Source: JBHHUI01 sp965248775 (GTDB lineage Bacteria; Chloroflexota; Anaerolineae; Anaerolineales; JBHHUI01). Taken from it: a stretch of DNA of 64,000 nt. The stretch spans positions 62,001 through 126,000 of the forward strand of contig OZ252150.1 in assembly GCA_965248775.1 (NCBI GenBank), written 5' to 3'. The notes below the pieces were generated by a model. It was given only the letters and a program-made list of their open reading frames with translations. It was not told the origin of the DNA and did not search any database. Below, one piece after another: positions 1-7,943 of this stretch (positions are counted from its first letter, which is position 1; every line of letters starts with the position of its first letter). The position numbers and the translations under genes were made by a program.

Positions 1-125
1 TTCAGACTGCTACTACTTACTCCCAAATCCAAAGCAAGCTGCTCAACCGCTGTGTCGCTATCATACGATAACCGAACGGCTTCGACCTTGAATTCGCGCG
101 TGTATGTCTTCCTGTATGTACTCAT
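1..125 (-). CDS. IS3-family transposase OrfA, 5' part (runs off the window)
   Basis: Reading the minus strand from an ATG at 125, about 41 codons are visible before the window edge. The start is MSTYRKTYTREFKVEAVRL, typical of the helix-turn-helix DNA-binding OrfA of IS3-family elements (COG2963 type). A strong ribosome binding site, GGGAGG, lies about 6 nt before this ATG, which supports the start. OrfA binds the element ends and normally joins OrfB by frameshifting. Only the N-terminal HTH part is visible, so activity cannot be judged. The upstream sequence near 160-205 (GGGGGCAAGTTTA on the plus strand) resembles an IS3-type terminal end. Confidence 0.8.
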   Translation of the reverse strand, partial: MSTYRKTYTREFKVEAVRLSYDSDTAVEQLALDLGVSSSSL

Positions 126-480
126 TTGGGTCCTCCCTGATCTGTGAATCTATCTTATCTCGTTGTCCACTAAACCAGGGTAATGCCATTGGGGGCAAGT
201 TTATCTGTTGTTCAAAGAGAGGGAGAAAACCGAAATGTCGTGTTTTTGCTCTATTTAGTATGAAATAGAGCAAGGGTTTTAGAGATGATTGGCGGGGGAA
301 AGTCAACGTACAAAGTCATGGAAAGGTCAAAGTAGCACCACGTCCAGTCTGCCCGTCCCGACCAGTTCGCACGGTGCCGTGCACATACTGACACAGTGCG
401 TCCCCGGCCCAGTACATCCGGGACTGGGTCAGCACTGCGCTGCATCGCAGAGTGACGTACGCACTCTACGTTGTGACGTG
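126..480. repeat. IS end plus cluster of short palindromes
   Basis: I see no convincing gene in this stretch. From about 340 to 480 it is a mosaic of short inverted repeats: GCACGG/CCGTGC near 380, CCCAGT...ACTGGG near 409-428, and AGAGTG...CACTCT near 450-470. The same vocabulary (CCCAGT/ACTGGG, GTGCG/CGCAC) recurs inside and beside the IS elements at 12-15 kb and at 17.4 kb. Short ORFs that cross it are not supported. Confidence 0.55.
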
Positions 481-792
481 CTACGAGAAGCTCGCTTCGC
501 TCGTTTTGCGGCCAAGAAGATCACGAGTCAGACTATTCCATGGATTGTTGGAACCGTGGATTAGACTTGCACATGCTCGACTTGACTGTAGCCTTGTAGC
601 ATCGTGGACTGAAACACAATAAATAAACCCCAGGCTCTCTGGCTGCCCACCTCCCGATCGAGTGGGTCGAACCTTCTTGAGAAGGATGTACAAGTTTTTG
701 ACAACTCTATCGACTACTGAAGCAATTGTGCGAGGCGATTTGGGCGACGGCAGCATCTCCGCCAGCGCTCGGCCCATGGTTCGTTTTCCCAT
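481..792 (-). CDS. Small hypothetical protein (doubtful)
   Basis: A 103-codon minus-strand frame follows the LiaF-like operon. The ATG at 792 is preceded by a good GAGGAGAAGG Shine-Dalgarno sequence, the main reason for listing it. The predicted protein starts MGKRTMGRALAEML, is basic and low in complexity, and matches no family I recognise. Its 3' half runs into the palindrome-rich segment at 340-480, so at least the C-terminus may be accidental. It could be a short tail gene of the operon or a chance ORF. Confidence 0.25.
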   Translation of the reverse strand: MGKRTMGRALAEMLPSPKSPRTIASVVDRVVKNLYILLKKVRPTRSGGGQPESLGFIYCVSVHDATRLQSSRACASLIHGSNNPWNSLTRDLLGRKTSEASFS

Positions 793-854
793 TTTCCTTC
801 TCCTCAGGAAACCGTCAATGTTTCGACGAACCTTGGATGCCTCTTTTTGCACAA

Positions 855-2000
855 CTACCGTTCTCGAATAGCGATGTTACCTATCCCCAGATCGAGGTTA
901 AGTTCAACCCGATTCATCGCAGATGCATAGCCAGGTGATATATAAGTATCATTGCTTTGGCTGTAGTTGGATGGGACGGAGAGGCCGGCAATGCCACGAT
1001 CTACCCGTGCCTTGACAGCCATTCCTTCGGCGACATGGATGACGATCTCGCCAACGCCGCCGTCGACGCGAAGCTGGATCTCACCTTCATTCGGCAAAGA
1101 AACATCGGTCTGCCCGACGCCACCTTCGATGCGTCCTTCATATTCTCCGTCGGGAAGATTGACAATGGCTTGCCCGAAACCGATTTCCACGTCAAGCTCG
1201 CTGACGGTTAATTTTGTCAAATCCAGGTTCGATTGGCCGGCGCCCAGCGTGATGTCCAAAACCAGGGGAACCTCGTCATTGAGCACTAGATCCCAGGTGT
1301 AGTCATTATTGTTCAAATCGATGATGAAGGGCAGACTCCCTGATAAGTGGCTTTTCAATTCATAGTACGCTGTCCCATCATCGATTTCAAAATCTTGGGT
1401 GATTGAATCATTCCCCCCCGCGAAAACGCTGCCTTCGATTAAATTGTTGGAATCGGAAAGCCCTTCCAAATATAGAGCGCCGACCGAAGCGTTAATCCGA
1501 ACATCGGCTTCGGTCGCGCCATCCAGCGGCTGTTCGATCGCTTCGCTCACTAGCAGTGTGCCGAGAGTAACCCTGTCCAAGCCTGTGGGCCCGCCGGAGA
1601 ACCATATCCCGGCGGCCAGAATGCTCAAGGCTGCAAGGACCCCGAAGCTCGAAAGCAAAATCGTTTTACGCCCGACGAGGATTTCAAGACCGATGGCAAT
1701 GATGAGGACAGGCCACAGGCGCAGGATTGACATCCAGGAATTCCATAGCGGCAGGCCAAGATTTGGAAGCAAGAAAACCAAGCCCAACCCGATGGAGAAA
1801 ACGGGGCCAACGATGCGCTGTGTGCGGATGAGGTCGGAAATTCCGATGAGAATCAAGAGCAGCGGCCATAGTTGCAAAAGGGTGCTCCAAATATTCGTTC
1901 CCAATAGGCCCAGGTTTTGGAAAAGAAAGACCAAGCCGACGGCGATCAGGATAAAGGGCCAAAGTAAGCCTTGCTTTCGATCAATTTTTGTGTTTGTCAT
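855..2000 (-). CDS. LiaF-like membrane protein (DUF5668 N-terminus, cell-wall-active-antibiotic-response C-terminus)
   Basis: This 381-residue protein has two pairs of hydrophobic helices in the first ~135 residues, each with the LWP(L/V)L(L/I)I pattern of DUF5668-like segments. A soluble region of repeated short beta strands rich in Gly, Ile and Val follows, like the LiaF C-terminal domain. LiaF-type proteins sit in the membrane and modulate envelope-stress two-component systems. I chose the ATG at 2000 (MTNTKIDRKQ), one base after the upstream stop and preceded by AAGAG; the longer open frame to 2132 overlaps the previous gene and is not needed. It is the last gene of a tight four-gene operon. 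Its exact regulatory role is inference. Confidence 0.75.
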   Translation of the reverse strand: MTNTKIDRKQGLLWPFILIAVGLVFLFQNLGLLGTNIWSTLLQLWPLLLILIGISDLIRTQRIVGPVFSIGLGLVFLLPNLGLPLWNSWMSILRLWPVLIIAIGLEILVGRKTILLSSFGVLAALSILAAGIWFSGGPTGLDRVTLGTLLVSEAIEQPLDGATEADVRINASVGALYLEGLSDSNNLIEGSVFAGGNDSITQDFEIDDGTAYYELKSHLSGSLPFIIDLNNNDYTWDLVLNDEVPLVLDITLGAGQSNLDLTKLTVSELDVEIGFGQAIVNLPDGEYEGRIEGGVGQTDVSLPNEGEIQLRVDGGVGEIVIHVAEGMAVKARVDRGIAGLSVPSNYSQSNDTYISPGYASAMNRVELNLDLGIGNIAIRER

Positions 2001-2001
2001 G

Positions 2002-2469
2002 TTAAGCTCTTTGTTTGCGGCGGAAGATGAGTACACCACCACCAAGAATGAGAAGGACGGGCCAGAGGATGTCAAAGTCAAACCACCAGAGCCAGGAGAT
2101 GCCCAGCTTCTCAACAAAGAGAAGCGCGCCAAATGCGATCAACGCTACGCCGACAATTAGTCCGGCCTGGGGGCGGGGTTGGCGAATGGCCTGGCCAAAT
2201 TCTGTGCCAACAGTTTGTGCACGCTCAGAGAGATTTTGCGTACTATCTTTGAAGTTTTCTTTCCAAGTTGTTCCGGCAGTCGTTTGCGATTTACTGGGAA
2301 CAACGATCCACAAAGCTCGGTAGATCAAGAAACCGAGCCCAGAACCTAGAGCCAGCAGAGCAAAGAAGATGCGGACGAACGTCGAGTCGACGCCGATATA
2401 TTTTGCCAGTCCGCCGCAAACCCCGCCGAGCATACGATCGTTGTCACTACGATAGAGTACGGTTTCCAT
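2002..2469 (-). CDS. PspC-domain protein with C-terminal DUF5668-like helices
   Basis: The 155-residue protein opens with a canonical PspC domain: LYRSDNDRMLGGVCGGLAKY, then FVRIFFALLAL and a second helix ending WIVVPSK. A linker of about 50 polar residues leads to two more membrane helices containing the LLFVEKLGI/WPVLLILGGG pattern shared with its neighbours. PspC proteins are membrane sensors in phage-shock-like responses. The start METVLYRSD at 2469 has GGAG seven bases upstream; an ATG at 2481 is possible but has poorer spacing. It lies one base before the LiaF-like gene, so the two are probably translated together. Confidence 0.82.
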   Translation of the reverse strand: METVLYRSDNDRMLGGVCGGLAKYIGVDSTFVRIFFALLALGSGLGFLIYRALWIVVPSKSQTTAGTTWKENFKDSTQNLSERAQTVGTEFGQAIRQPRPQAGLIVGVALIAFGALLFVEKLGISWLWWFDFDILWPVLLILGGGVLIFRRKQRA

Positions 2470-2484
2470 TATTTTCTCCATGTG

Positions 2485-3123
2485 TTACTCACGCTTAAAG
2501 TTTCTATAAATAACATAGCCCCCAGTCGCGATCAGAGCCACGGGCCAAAGGGTACTGAATACATTTCCCACGAAAGGCAGGCTGATAAAGCCGATCAGGG
2601 TCAGGATGCCACCGGGGATAAAGGCCCACTTCAGACTGTTGCCATAGCCAGGTAAAACTCCCAACAGGATGAAGGTTGATCCCAGGCCGAGCATGAGTAA
2701 GCCGCCGGTATCGAACCTGGGAAAGAGATTATCCAGAGTGGAGATGGCCGCCAAAGATGTCAGCACACCAGCTGGGATGAGCGCCCACCAGAATTGCCTG
2801 TTGACAAAGTAGACAAGCCAAAAACTCAAGCCAATGCCGCCCAGAATCATCGCACCGCCGAAAATATTCTCAAGGGCTGGTGCGATAACGCCCAAACCAA
2901 TGCTTGCGCCGATTGCAGTGAGTGTGCATCCGGGGATGAGCGCCCACCAATTGTCACGGTTGATGGCGAAGACATACAAAGATGTCAATCCAGCGCCGCC
3001 TAAGATCATGGCCCAGACTAGTCCTGCGCCAACTTGGAAGATGCCTATGTTTTCGAGCATGAACAAAATACCCGCTGCAATTAAGACAAGTCCGAAGATA
3101 ATACGCATATCAAAACGCTTCAT
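2485..3123 (-). CDS. Multi-helix membrane protein with DUF5668-like repeats
   Basis: This 212-residue protein consists almost entirely of hydrophobic helices in four or so repeats, each opening with a pattern like FGLVLIAAGILFMLENIG. That matches the helical-pair repeat seen in the flanking PspC and LiaF-like proteins. No catalytic motif is visible. The start at 3123 has AAAGGAG eight bases upstream. It is the second gene in the operon, 12 bases after the first and 15 bases before the PspC gene. A structural or sensory membrane partner is the most I would infer. Confidence 0.7.
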   Translation of the reverse strand: MKRFDMRIIFGLVLIAAGILFMLENIGIFQVGAGLVWAMILGGAGLTSLYVFAINRDNWWALIPGCTLTAIGASIGLGVIAPALENIFGGAMILGGIGLSFWLVYFVNRQFWWALIPAGVLTSLAAISTLDNLFPRFDTGGLLMLGLGSTFILLGVLPGYGNSLKWAFIPGGILTLIGFISLPFVGNVFSTLWPVALIATGGYVIYRNFKRE

Positions 3124-3135
3124 TGTGATGCTCCT

Positions 3136-3933
3136 TTACTGGATTGTGAGCGAACCTGCGCCAAAATCCGCATTGATGTCAACTCTGTTGGCCGCAGTCT
3201 CGTAATCGCTGGACTTGTAGACATCATCCACACGCGGGAAACGGTTGTGGTCAATCGAGATGGCAGCCAATCCACTGTCAATTTGAATGCGGGCGGCTAC
3301 GCCCTCAGGGATGCTGATGATCATCGAAGCAGCACCCCCATCAACGTCCATGTGCGTGTGCCCGGCATTGGCGGGCAGAGTGATATCCGTGCTGCTGGCT
3401 CCAGTGCTTAACTTTAATTCGGTCACACGCAAATTGCTCAGGTCCAAAACCATCGAGGAAGCGCCAACTTCAACATGCAGACCAAAGGGGATTTGTTCAT
3501 TGATCAGTATCTGCCATTCGCGTGCGCCCCATGACCAGGGCATGAAGGTGTGAATAAAATCAGCAGCCGAAGGTTTCAGGGAGACATCCAGCGTATCACC
3601 GTTGATTCGGGCGTGGTGCTGCAGCCCACCCGTAAATGTGCCGCTCAGCAGGTTATTGTCACTAGCTCCGCTATTCAGCGTCACTCGCCCGGCTCCAAAT
3701 TGTAGGGAGAGCCTGGCGTGCTCCGTGCCCTGGTGTGGGATGTTGATCTCTTCCACGTCCAGCCCGTCGGAGCCACGCCTTGCTATCCATATCGTCCAGA
3801 CGCCGACAGCGATGATGAAGGTCGGCCAGATCAACTTCCAGACGTTGATGGTCAAAATGCCGAGGTTGCTGAGCAGCATCAACGTGCCCGCCAGTATGAA
3901 TAGTCCGCCCCAAAAGATCGATTTAATCTTCAT
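3136..3933 (-). CDS. LiaF-like envelope-stress protein
   Basis: The 265-residue protein has two N-terminal membrane helices (residues ~8-27 and ~32-50) joined by a NVWKLIWP turn. The C-terminal region of about 200 residues has alternating short beta strands and GAG/GGA repeats (LQFGAGRVTL, VDGGAASMII, DFGAGSLTIQ), the DUF2154/LiaF-C pattern. It heads the operon 3933-855 and has an AGAGGAG ribosome binding site. LiaF proteins bind and restrain sensor kinases in Firmicutes, but no kinase or regulator gene is adjacent here, so the partner must be elsewhere if that role holds. Confidence 0.75.
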   Translation of the reverse strand: MKIKSIFWGGLFILAGTLMLLSNLGILTINVWKLIWPTFIIAVGVWTIWIARRGSDGLDVEEINIPHQGTEHARLSLQFGAGRVTLNSGASDNNLLSGTFTGGLQHHARINGDTLDVSLKPSAADFIHTFMPWSWGAREWQILINEQIPFGLHVEVGASSMVLDLSNLRVTELKLSTGASSTDITLPANAGHTHMDVDGGAASMIISIPEGVAARIQIDSGLAAISIDHNRFPRVDDVYKSSDYETAANRVDINADFGAGSLTIQ

Positions 3934-4299
3934 TTTGAAAATCTCCTCTATTCAATTTCTTCAATTGTCGGTTCTTCGGTTGGTTCAGTCCCTTTGCGGG
4001 TTCCGAGCAACACGCCCTCCTTACGACCAGAAATATACGCCGATCTGCAGTAACGGCCAATATTGGATGATCTCAATCGTGTATAGAACAGTAACTCCAT
4101 CCTAATTATTTTGCAGCAGTTTAAGGACGCTATATCAGAATACGAATTTGCGAACGCAAAGTTGCACGGCACCTACCGGGTAACGAGTGCAGAAAAGTCC
4201 TCCCGGTGATCAGTTCAACTTAGTACCCCGAGAACTGGGCCGGTATCTCCTAATCGCGTAGGACGGAGGCTAGCACCCCGCGGATACTTACTCCAGAAT
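3934..4299. other. Intergenic region upstream of the LiaF/PspC operon
   Basis: A minus-strand open frame of 74 codons (3948-4172) ends in an acidic tail, KGTEPTEEPTIEEIE, only 14 bases before the operon's first gene. The tail looks like a real protein C-terminus, but the upstream part does not look protein-like. It could be a remnant of a former first gene of the operon, or chance. No clear promoter could be assigned. Confidence 0.3.
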
Positions 4300-4322
4300 C
4301 AATAAACCCGCCGCGTGGCGGG
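4300..4322 (-). terminator. Intrinsic terminator after the DinB gene
   Basis: CCCGCC (4307-4312) pairs with GGCGGG (4317-4322) around a four-base loop. On the minus strand the stem is followed by TTTATTG. It lies about 35 bases past the stop of the DinB-family gene. Confidence 0.6.
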
Positions 4323-4356
4323 CTCATTTTGGTGCGGAAATTGCGTTAACGTCAGC

Positions 4357-4869
4357 TCAAGGATATCCCTGCAATCCTTGCATACCTTTGACGGCCGCCA
4401 TCTCGCCGGTAAGCTGGTTGAGATGGCCCACGACCACGGTAAGGATTGCCCACTCGAGCGTTTGCTCGCCAAGACCAGCTATGGAGAGGTCTATCGTACG
4501 TGCCAGATCTTCAGTGGAACGGCCGCCCAGATACGTGTCCAATCTACTATAGACTTCGTTTGCGTACTTCTGAAACACAGGCAGGTCGACCACCACGTTC
4601 TGGGCCCACTCCAGCGTCTGCGCGGGCTGTGGCTGACTGACACCGGTGCGGCCCTCCCAGGCCGATGCGAACATAGGCGCGCCGCCTTCGAAAAGATCGT
4701 GGATTTGCCAATCGGTTGACAGGGCCGCGTGGGCCAGTGAGGCTGCAACGGAGTGCGCCGTCCCGGAAGGATTCCAGTGCAATTGTTCATCCGTCATATC
4801 TTCCGGTATCCTACCTAACAGATACACGGGAGACTGAACGGCGAGCTTGAGAGTTTCGGATATGGTCAT
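4357..4869 (-). CDS. DinB-family protein
   Basis: The 170-residue protein resembles the DinB/YfiT four-helix bundle family: PEDMTDEQLHWNPSGTAHSV in the N-terminal third, a His in LAHAALS, and a C-terminal VVVGHLNQLTGEM helix. Such proteins usually bind a metal with three His; some are thiol transferases (bacillithiol or mycothiol linked) but most are uncharacterised. I chose the ATG at 4869 (MTISETLKL), preceded by AAAGGG; the open frame could extend 10 codons upstream. It stands alone, with its own terminator at 4307-4322. Confidence 0.75.
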   Translation of the reverse strand: MTISETLKLAVQSPVYLLGRIPEDMTDEQLHWNPSGTAHSVAASLAHAALSTDWQIHDLFEGGAPMFASAWEGRTGVSQPQPAQTLEWAQNVVVDLPVFQKYANEVYSRLDTYLGGRSTEDLARTIDLSIAGLGEQTLEWAILTVVVGHLNQLTGEMAAVKGMQGLQGYP

Positions 4870-5342
4870 GGTGAGCCCTTTCAATTCTCTTTTCTTCAAC
4901 CTTGATAATTATTTCGATCGTGTCTGTGAGTTAACGAGCCTCGGTCCGATATGAATAATTCGCACTGCTTATGAGGCTGCTTGCGCTTCGGAAATTGAAT
5001 GGATAACCTAAAGTGCCTCTGCAGCATTATCTTTAATCTAACCGTAACACAGAAAAGGGTTTTCGTAGATTATGAATTTTAGAATGTTTTTTTCTTACGA
5101 TCCACAAGATGCAGATGAAATCAGGTTGGAGAAGTTCGCCGTTTTCCTGGTGGCCGGTTCTACTTGCCTCGCCGGCACCGTATGGACCGCGATGTACTAT
5201 TTCTTCTTTGGCTGGGGATTGACCACACAATTGCCATTTGTATTTGTCATTCTTGTCGGCTCCTCCCTTCTCATTTCTCATCTTACTAAGAATCATCATT
5301 TTGCAATTTACACGCAGATTATTTGCATAATCTACATATCTA

Positions 5343-6160
5343 GGTAGTGGTTACATGGTAACTGATGGGGACCACGCTGTATTGTAGTAATGGAGATACA
5401 ACTTGAGTACAGCTTCATGGTAAACGTCGGACTTGGAGAAAGAAAGAGTTTTGCGCACGAAGCGAGCCAGTCTCTGGCGCAAGGTGTTGTTCCAGCGTTC
5501 CACGTGAGATGTCTGGCCGCTTTCTTTGCCGACACTTTGGTGAGTGTCGTTTGGTAAAACCTTCTGGTAAGCGTGCCAGAAGTCGCTGAAGGAGCAACAC
5601 GCTTTGTAGGATGCTGGGATGGATTTCCATAACGCGCGACAACTTTTTCACTGCGGTCGCCAATAAAATAGGCCACCACTTGGCGCGTGCGCCGACACAG
5701 CGCGACCCATATCCAACGTTTATCGTTTTTTGTGCGTACAAATGACCATAATTCATCCAATTCCAGCACATCATCCGTTTTTACGGTTTCTAAAGTGTCA
5801 GCCAGGTTCGGCATAGCGCCGGCCTTCTCCAGAATCCAGCGTGCTAATGTCTGCCGCGCGATGCCAAAGATGCGCTCAATGCCGCGCATACTGGCTCGCT
5901 CTCGATAGGTGCGTAGGACAAATTCTCTGATGAACTCAGGATAAGAACGGCTTTGCGGTTCCAACATTCCATAAGCGGCGCAATCGAGACAATGAAACTT
6001 CTGACCGCCTTTATAGTCTGTGCCATTCTTGACAATGTTGAGGCTCCTGCACTTTGAACACTCATGCGTGATGACACTCTGGATCATTTTGGCGCTCCTC
6101 TGTTTGGCAGGCCAACAACTTACTTTTTCCAGACTCATCAGTCAACATGTAACCACTACC
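5343..6160 (-). mobile_element. IS1-family element, copy A (818 bp, frameshifted transposase)
   Basis: Both ends carry the inverted repeat GGTAGTGGTTACATG, extending to about 25 bp with two mismatches. The element is flanked by the 8-bp direct repeat CATATCTA at 5335-5342 and 6161-6168. It sits in the cyclase gene in minus orientation. It differs from copy B by one substitution and by one missing A in an A-run, so the two copies separated very recently. Confidence 0.93.
5351..6087 (-). pseudogene. IS1-family transposase, frameshifted copy
   Basis: The N-terminal zinc-finger (InsA-like) segment, with the CSKCRSLN and FHCLDC cysteine pairs, and the first part of the DDE domain are intact. After the residues DRSEK the frame is lost because the A-run has five A (near 5643-5647) instead of six. 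The second catalytic Asp (SDFWHAY) and the Glu (HVERWNN) found in copy B are therefore out of frame. The start at ATG 6087 follows a GAGGAG site. A one-base ribosomal slip at this A-run could in principle restore the product, as in IS1 InsAB' synthesis. Confidence 0.85.
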
Positions 6161-6430
6161 CATATCTACCTTCATTCAATGGAGCATCGGGGGGGTGTTC
6201 GATTCCGGCTTTGTATTGATATGGGCCTTCCTCGGCCCAATTTGTGCCCTCATGTTTTTTTCGGCAAGACAATCCATTGTCTGGTTTTTGCTCTACCTCA
6301 CCAACTTGGCTCTCACCTTCCTATTTGATGAATTTTTTGCGAGCCATGGCCGGGTGGTCCCAGAAACCACAAAATTGTTTTTTTCTATGATGAACCTGAG
6401 TGTCTTCCCTCTGGTGGTCTTTATTTTTTC

Positions 6431-7249
6431 GGTAGTGGTTACATGTTGACTGATGAGTCTGGAAAAAGTAAGTTGTTGGCCTGCCAAACAGAGGAGCGCC
6501 AAAATGATCCAGAGTGTCATCACGCATGAGTGTTCAAAGTGCAGGAGCCTCAACATTGTCAAGAATGGTACAGACTATAAAGGCGGTCAGAAGTTTCATT
6601 GTCTCGATTGCGCCGCTTATGGAATGTTGGAACCGCAAAGCCGTTCTTATCCTGAGTTCATCAGAGAATTTGTCCTACGCACCTATCGAGAGCGAGCCAG
6701 TATGCGCGGCATTGAGCGCATCTTTGGCATCGCGCGGCAGACATTAGCACGCTGGATTCTGGAGAAGGCCGGCGCTATGCCGAACCTGGCTGACACTTTA
6801 GAAACCGTAAAAACGGATGATGTGCTGGAATTGGATGAATTATGGTCATTTGTACGCACAAAAAACGATAAACGTTGGATATGGGTCGCGCTGTGTCGGC
6901 GCACGCGCCAAGTGGTGGCCTATTTTATTGGCGACCGCAGTGAAAAAAGTTGTCGCGCGTTATGGAAATCCATCCCAGCATCCTACAAAGCGTGTTGCTC
7001 CTTCAGCGACTTCTGGCACGCTTACCAGAAGGTTTTACCAAACGACACTCACCAAAGTGTCGGCAAAGAAAGCGGCCAGACATCTCACGTGGAACGCTGG
7101 AACAACACCTTGCGCCAGAGACTGGCTCGCTTCGTGCGCAAAACTCTTTCTTTCTCCAAGTCCGACGTTTACCATGAAGCTGTACTCAAGTTGTATCTCC
7201 ATTACTACAATACAGCGTGGTCCCCATCAGTTACCATGTAACCACTACC
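6431..7249 (+). mobile_element. IS1-family element, copy B (819 bp, intact)
   Basis: The terminal repeats are those of copy A. The flanking 8-bp direct repeat is ATTTTTTC at 6423-6430 and 7250-7257. It lies in the opposite orientation to copy A, 270 bp away, within the same cyclase gene. Confidence 0.93.
6504..7241 (+). CDS. IS1-family transposase (intact)
   Basis: A 245-residue protein, counted from ATG 6504 with a GAGGAG Shine-Dalgarno seven bases upstream. It joins an N-terminal zinc-ribbon with paired Cys (HECSKC, FHCLDC), an HTH segment (MRGIERIFGIARQTLARW) and a DDE domain with LELDELWSF, SDFWHAY and HVERWNN. IS1 itself makes this fusion by a -1 frameshift; here it is one continuous frame, as in several other IS1-family members. 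Its integrity implies that this element, and copy A in trans, may still move. Confidence 0.9.
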   Translation: MIQSVITHECSKCRSLNIVKNGTDYKGGQKFHCLDCAAYGMLEPQSRSYPEFIREFVLRTYRERASMRGIERIFGIARQTLARWILEKAGAMPNLADTLETVKTDDVLELDELWSFVRTKNDKRWIWVALCRRTRQVVAYFIGDRSEKSCRALWKSIPASYKACCSFSDFWHAYQKVLPNDTHQSVGKESGQTSHVERWNNTLRQRLARFVRKTLSFSKSDVYHEAVLKLYLHYYNTAWSPSVTM

Positions 7250-7943
7250 ATTTTTTCAACCTACTTCGTTAATTCGGCGCTCAGCGAGCGGGAGAAAGCA
7301 AACAAACTGCTCCTGAATGTTTTACCAAAAGAAATCGCGCCTATCCTCAAAGCCGGCGAGCAGACGATTGCGGATTACTATGCCTCAGCCAGTGTCTTAT
7401 TCGCAGACATCGTCGGCTCGACCCCGCTTTTCTCTGAGCTGGAACCTGCCGAGGCAGTTGATTGGCTCAATGAGATATTCTCAATGTTCGATGATCTTGT
7501 AGAGAAATATCGGTTGGAGAAGATCCGCACAATTGGTGACAATTACATGGTGGCCTCGGGAGTTCCGACAACCCGACCTGATCATGCGCAGGCGCTTGCG
7601 ATGCTTGCGCTCGATATGATAGAGGGACTGGAAAAACTGCCAGCAAGAAATGGCAAACGGATTGAATTTAGACTGGGTATCAATTCAGGGCCTTTGATGG
7701 CCGGGGTTATCGGTAAGGCAAAATTCCACTATGACTTGTGGGGAGATACTGTCAACATTGCGAGCAGGATGGAGTCTCATGGGGAAGTAGGAAAGGTGCA
7801 TATAACCAAAGCCACCTACGAATTGCTTATGGAAGATTTCGATTGTGTGCCCAGAGGAGAAATCCCGATCAAGGGCAAAGGAAATATGGTCACTTGGTTC
7901 CTGGTCTCCCGAAAAGCGGGTGATTATGGGCGAGTCTGAGGTC

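Larger units (their letters stand above)
5072..7939 (+). pseudogene. Membrane adenylate cyclase (class III) gene split by two IS1-family insertions
   Basis: Three blocks, 5072-5342, 6169-6430 and 7258-7939, join exactly in frame if both IS copies and one target duplication each are removed. This gives a 404-residue protein with about six N-terminal membrane helices and a C-terminal class III nucleotidyl cyclase domain. The catalytic signature is complete in the 3' block: VLFADIVGST (metal Asp), EKIRTIGDNYM (second metal Asp and purine-specifying Lys), HYDLWGDTVNIASRM (second purine-specifying Asp, transition-state Asn and Arg). The Lys/Asp pair predicts cAMP rather than cGMP. As it stands the gene is interrupted. 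The 3' piece could only give a soluble catalytic fragment if translation starts inside the IS end. Confidence 0.88.

Noticed and set aside
2001..2132. N-terminal extension of the LiaF-like protein
   Set aside because: It overlaps the PspC gene completely, has no ribosome site, and the ATG at 2000 has one.
1399..2160. A 253-codon plus-strand ORF
   Set aside because: It is an antisense shadow of the LiaF-like and PspC genes, with biased composition and no motif.
4315..4719. A 134-codon plus-strand ORF
   Set aside because: It is antisense to the DinB-family gene, which has a ribosome site and family motifs.
5343..7249. Composite transposon formed by the two IS1 copies
   Set aside because: The DNA between them is the middle of the cyclase gene, and each copy has its own target duplication, so they inserted independently.
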